Shown one piece after another: positions 61,131 to 64,000 of a DNA stretch of 64,000 nt (positions are counted from its first letter, which is position 1; every line of letters begins with the position of its first letter). Both the position numbers and the translations under genes were made by a program. Under the pieces are notes generated by a model. That model was not told the origin of the DNA, did not search any database, and worked only from the letters and a program-made list of their open reading frames with translations. Source of the stretch: an uncultured Bacilli bacterium (lineage in GTDB: Bacteria > Bacillota_I > Bacilli_A > RF39 > UBA660); contig CAKPHC010000004.1 in the NCBI GenBank assembly GCA_934155645.1, positions 62,001 through 126,000 of the forward strand. The letters are read 5' to 3'.

Positions 61131-62321
61131 ATGGAAAGAGTAATAATGATAAAATATGGTGAATTATCCACTAAAAAGGGAAATATTAACTACTTTATAG
61201 GGACACTATATAAAAATATTCAAAACAAATTAAAAAATAATAATGTAAATATATATAAAGATATATCTAGGATGTATATAGAATTTGATGACAAAGAATT
61301 AAATAATATTTTAGAAAAAGTAAATAATATATTTGGGATACATGAATATCTAGTTGCATATAAAATCGATACTGATATTGAATTAATTAAACAAACAGTT
61401 ATAGATATAATGTCTAAAGAAAAATTTAATTCATTTAAAGTAGAAACAAAAAGAAGTGATAAAAAATTTCCTATTTCTAGTTTAGACTTTTCAAGACAAA
61501 TAGGTGGTTTAATTTTAAAAAATATTGAAAATAAAAAAGTAGATGTTCATAATCCAGATGTATTATTACACATTGAAATAAGAGAACACTTTACTTATAT
61601 TTATACTAATGAATATAAAGGTTTAGGTGGATATCCTAATGGAACACTAGGAAAAGGAATGCTAATGTTATCTGGTGGTATTGATTCCCCAGTAGCAGGA
61701 TATCTCGCTTTAAAACGTGGTATGACTATTGATGCTGTATACTTTGAAGCAATTCCTCATACTAGTCTAGAAGCAAGAAATAAAGTAATAGAATTAGCAA
61801 AAAAACTTTCAAAATATACTAATAAAATAAAATTACATGTAATTCCATTTACTGATATTCAAGAATCTATCTATAAAAATATAGACCCAACATACTGTAT
61901 TACTATTATGCGCAGAATGATGTATCGTATAATGGAAAAACTTGTAAAAATAAATAAAGCTCAAGTAATAGTTAATGGTGAATCGATTGGACAAGTAGCA
62001 AGTCAAACTTTAACAAGTATGCAAGTAATAAATAATGTTACTAACTTACCAGTAATTCGTCCAGTCGCATGTCTAGATAAATTAGAAATAATAGATATTG
62101 CTAAAAAAATAGATACATATGATATAAGTATTTTACCTTATGAAGATTGTTGTACTATATTTGTACCAAAACATCCAGTAATTAATCCTAATTTAAGTGA
62201 TGCTATAAAATATGAAGAAACATTTAATTATGAAGAAAAAATAGATGAAGCAATTAAAAACAGATTAATAATAGAAATTAATGATAATCAAAATGAAAAT
62301 AAATATACATCTTTGTTATAG
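61131..62321 (+). CDS. thiI: tRNA 4-thiouridine synthase ThiI
   Basis: Adenylates U8 of tRNA for sulfur insertion; in some bacteria it also serves thiamine thiazole synthesis. The 396-aa protein has the ferredoxin-like/THUMP N-terminal half (1-165) and a PP-loop ATPase domain with MLSGGIDSPVAGYLALKRG, later CITIMRRMMYR and VNGESIGQVASQTL. The C-terminal rhodanese domain of the E. coli enzyme is absent, as in Bacilli, where a dedicated cysteine desulfurase supplies sulfur. RBS AAAGAGGAAA. The neighbour ssp gene matches Bacillus gene order. Confidence 0.96.
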   Translation: MERVIMIKYGELSTKKGNINYFIGTLYKNIQNKLKNNNVNIYKDISRMYIEFDDKELNNILEKVNNIFGIHEYLVAYKIDTDIELIKQTVIDIMSKEKFNSFKVETKRSDKKFPISSLDFSRQIGGLILKNIENKKVDVHNPDVLLHIEIREHFTYIYTNEYKGLGGYPNGTLGKGMLMLSGGIDSPVAGYLALKRGMTIDAVYFEAIPHTSLEARNKVIELAKKLSKYTNKIKLHVIPFTDIQESIYKNIDPTYCITIMRRMMYRIMEKLVKINKAQVIVNGESIGQVASQTLTSMQVINNVTNLPVIRPVACLDKLEIIDIAKKIDTYDISILPYEDCCTIFVPKHPVINPNLSDAIKYEETFNYEEKIDEAIKNRLIIEINDNQNENKYTSLL

Positions 62322-62397
62322 GTAGATTTTACCAGTAAAAAAAACGTATGAATTGTTAAATTTTTCACATTCTATAAATGTATAGGAGGTGAAAAAG

Positions 62398-62610
62398 ATG
62401 AACGGTAACAAAGATTCAATGAAAATGCACGTTCCTGGTGCTAAACAAGCTATCGATAAAATGAAATATGAAATAGCTAATGAATTCGGTGTTAACTTAG
62501 GACCAGATACAACTTCACGTGCTAACGGATCAGTTGGTGGTGAAATTACAAAAAGATTAGTTCGTAGCGGTATGAACCAAATCAGCTCAGGTTACAGTAA
62601 CAATTTCTAA
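62398..62610 (+). CDS. Alpha/beta-type small acid-soluble spore protein
   Basis: A 70-aa SASP. Core motifs: MKYEIANEFGVNLGPDTTSRANGSVGGEITKRLV, in which EFGV carries the GPR protease cleavage site and GPDTTSRANGSVGGE contacts DNA. These proteins coat spore DNA in A-like form and protect it from UV and heat. ATG 62398 follows AGGAGGTGAAAAAG; the GTG at 62389 lies in the RBS. Expression should be forespore-specific (sigma G), though I cannot call the promoter surely. It is direct evidence that this lineage makes, or recently made, endospores. Confidence 0.95.
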   Translation: MNGNKDSMKMHVPGAKQAIDKMKYEIANEFGVNLGPDTTSRANGSVGGEITKRLVRSGMNQISSGYSNNF

Positions 62611-62629
62611 TTAAGATAAATTAATTAAG

Positions 62630-62660
62630 AACTATCAACAAAATCGTTGATAGTTTTTGT
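62630..62660 (+). terminator. Rho-independent terminator after the SASP gene
   Basis: Perfect 10-bp stem AACTATCAAC / GTTGATAGTT with an AAAATC loop and T-rich tail. Confidence 0.9.
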
Positions 62661-62726
62661 TTTAAAAAAAGTTGGTAAAACGCCTATATATATGTTAAAA
62701 TATTCTTATTAGAAAGAGGGATAATT

Positions 62727-63908
62727 ATGAAGATAATGTCAATTAACGCAGGAAGTAGTTCCTTAAAATTCAGTTTATTTGAAATGGATACTAAAGAAGT
62801 TTTAGTATCAGGTTTATTTGAACGTATTGGTATTGAAGGCAGTCAATATACAATTAAGTATCAAGATTTTAAAATCAAAGAACAAGTTGAATTAAAAGAC
62901 CATACCGATGCAGTTAAAATTTTATTAAACAAACTAATTGAATTAAAAATAATCGATAGTTTAGAAGAAATTGATGGAATAGGTCACAGAATAGTACATG
63001 GTGGTTCTGAATACACAGAATCAGTTATGGTAACTAATAAAGTTGCAGAAGACATTTTAAAACTTAGTGACCTAGCACCATTACATAATACAGCTCACTA
63101 TTTAGGAATAAAAGCATTTAGAGATGTATTACCAAAAACACCAATGGTTGTAGTATTCGATACAGCTTTCCATCAAACTATGGAAAAAGAAAATTATTTA
63201 TATGCTTTACCATATGAGTGGTATACAAAATATAAAGTAAGAAAATATGGATTCCATGGTACTTCACATAGATACATAACTAAAAAAATTAGTGAAGAAC
63301 TAGGAAGAGATGATTTAAAAATTATCAGTTGTCATTTAGGAAACGGTGGAAGTGTAACTGCTATAAAAGATGGTAAATGTGTTAATACTTCTATGGGATT
63401 TACTCCACTTGCCGGAATAGTTATGGGAACTAGAACAGGAGATGTAGACTGTTCAGTAATTCCATACTTAATGGAAAAAGAAGGTAAAAGTGCTGGTGAA
63501 ATCTTAAGCGATTTCAATAAAAAGTCAGGACTTCTAGGAATAAGTCAATTAAGTAGTGACTCTAGAGACATCGAAGATGGATGTAAAGAAGGAAAAGAAA
63601 ACTGCCTTTTAGCTCAAGAAATGTTTGTAAGGTCAGTTGTTAAATACATTGCTCAATACTATGTAGAACTAGGTGGAGTAGATGTAATTTGCTTTACAGC
63701 AGGAATTGGTGAAAACAGTGCTGATACTAGAAGAAGAATAGTTGAAAAACTAGGAGTATTAGGTATTAAATTAGATTTAGAAGCTAATAACACAAGAGGA
63801 AAAATTGCTAAAATTAGTAGTGAAGATTCTAGTAGCTTAGTATATGTAGTACCTACTAACGAAGAATTAATGATAGCATTAGATACTTTAGAAATAATAA
63901 ATAGATAG
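62727..63908 (+). CDS. ackA: Acetate kinase
   Basis: Interconverts acetyl phosphate + ADP and acetate + ATP, the ATP-yielding end of acetate fermentation. The 393-aa protein has SINAGSSSLKFSLF, GIGHRIVHGGSEY, VFDTAFHQTM, YKVRKYGFHGTSHRY, CHLGNGGSVTAIKDG, MGTRTGDVDCS and CFTAGIGENS. All catalytic positions (His and Arg of the HGTSH and GTRTGD motifs) are present. RBS AAAGAGGG. No pta adjoins it in the window. Confidence 0.98.
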   Translation: MKIMSINAGSSSLKFSLFEMDTKEVLVSGLFERIGIEGSQYTIKYQDFKIKEQVELKDHTDAVKILLNKLIELKIIDSLEEIDGIGHRIVHGGSEYTESVMVTNKVAEDILKLSDLAPLHNTAHYLGIKAFRDVLPKTPMVVVFDTAFHQTMEKENYLYALPYEWYTKYKVRKYGFHGTSHRYITKKISEELGRDDLKIISCHLGNGGSVTAIKDGKCVNTSMGFTPLAGIVMGTRTGDVDCSVIPYLMEKEGKSAGEILSDFNKKSGLLGISQLSSDSRDIEDGCKEGKENCLLAQEMFVRSVVKYIAQYYVELGGVDVICFTAGIGENSADTRRRIVEKLGVLGIKLDLEANNTRGKIAKISSEDSSSLVYVVPTNEELMIALDTLEIINR

Positions 63909-63916
63909 GAAAAATT

Positions 63917-64000
63917 ATGTTAAAAGATATTTATAAAGAAATTAAAAAATATAATAATATTGTTATTGCTAGACATATTGGTGTAGACCCAGATGCTTTA
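63917..64000 (+). CDS. DHH-family phosphoesterase (NrnA-like), 3'-truncated by window edge
   Basis: Only 28 codons are visible. The start MLKDIYKEIKKYNNIVIARHIGVDPDAL matches the N-terminus of NrnA-type DHH phosphoesterases (oligoribonuclease / pAp phosphatase), where the Hx(n)DPDA(L) motif supplies metal ligands. ATG 63917 follows AGGAAAAA, 8 bases after ackA, so the two are likely co-transcribed. Confidence 0.75.
   Translation, partial: MLKDIYKEIKKYNNIVIARHIGVDPDAL

Noticed and set aside
1..64000. Alternative genetic code (TGA as Trp), considered because the genome is so AT-rich and Mollicutes-like
   Set aside because: TGA ends real genes (Abi protein at 11575-11577, SpoIID-like protein, small ORF at 51024) and Trp codons are TGG throughout, with a single CCA-anticodon tRNA-Trp.

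Overview
The window is AT-rich (roughly 70% or more by eye) and uses the standard bacterial code: TGA is a stop (for example at the end of the Abi gene near 11577) and tryptophan is TGG. It looks like an endospore-lineage member of the Bacillota close to the Bacilli. It carries EzrA, a Bacilli division protein, an alpha/beta small acid-soluble spore protein, and a CwlD-type spore-cortex amidase. It also keeps the Bacilli gene orders ftsY-ylxM-ffh, ecfA1-ecfA2-ecfT-truA-rplM-rpsI followed by cwlD, and thiI-ssp-ackA. An uncultured gut Bacilli/Erysipelotrichia-like bacterium is a reasonable guess. The species cannot be named.

Layout. 1-9000: core genes (ezrA 3' part, a pilin-like protein, SRP pathway, a strikingly degenerate ECF transporter module, truA, L13 leader, rplM-rpsI). 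9000-18200: cwlD, a SpoIID-like protein, then accessory genes: an Abi/HEPN protein, an HtrA protease, a lone BglII/BstYI-like nuclease with an altered active site, an unknown 572-aa protein, a LysR regulator and a divergent sigma-factor-like gene. 18331-32867: one cell-wall amidase/LysM gene cut in two by a 13.15-kb integrative element. 32979-64000: mostly chromosomal genes (tRNA-Trp, an ADP-ribosyltransferase-like protein, CofE-like ligase, prs, PAP2, a four-gene AAA-ATPase operon of unknown function, fhs, a DapB-like dehydrogenase, a CDP-alcohol phosphatidyltransferase, gatCAB, a GGDEF sensor, LtaS-like synthase, thiI, SASP, ackA, start of a DHH phosphoesterase).

The most interesting object is the element at 18589-31741. 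It encodes a large serine recombinase. Its ends rebuild a 44-bp attP with strong dyad symmetry around a GG dinucleotide. Joining the flanks at that GG restores, in frame, a 461-aa amidase with five LysM repeats and no signal peptide, the layout of mother-cell spore-wall lysins. This suggests either simple insertional inactivation or a developmentally excised intervening element of the skin/SP-beta kind. Its cargo looks like a defence island: a 1291-aa NACHT/STAND-like NTPase ending in a PD-(D/E)xK-like nuclease; an AbiEi-like regulator beside a Fic protein; a fused double adenine methyltransferase with an AlwI-family type IIS endonuclease; and two compact structured intergenic regions that may be small RNAs.

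All family calls come from reading motifs and gene order. No database or structure search was run.
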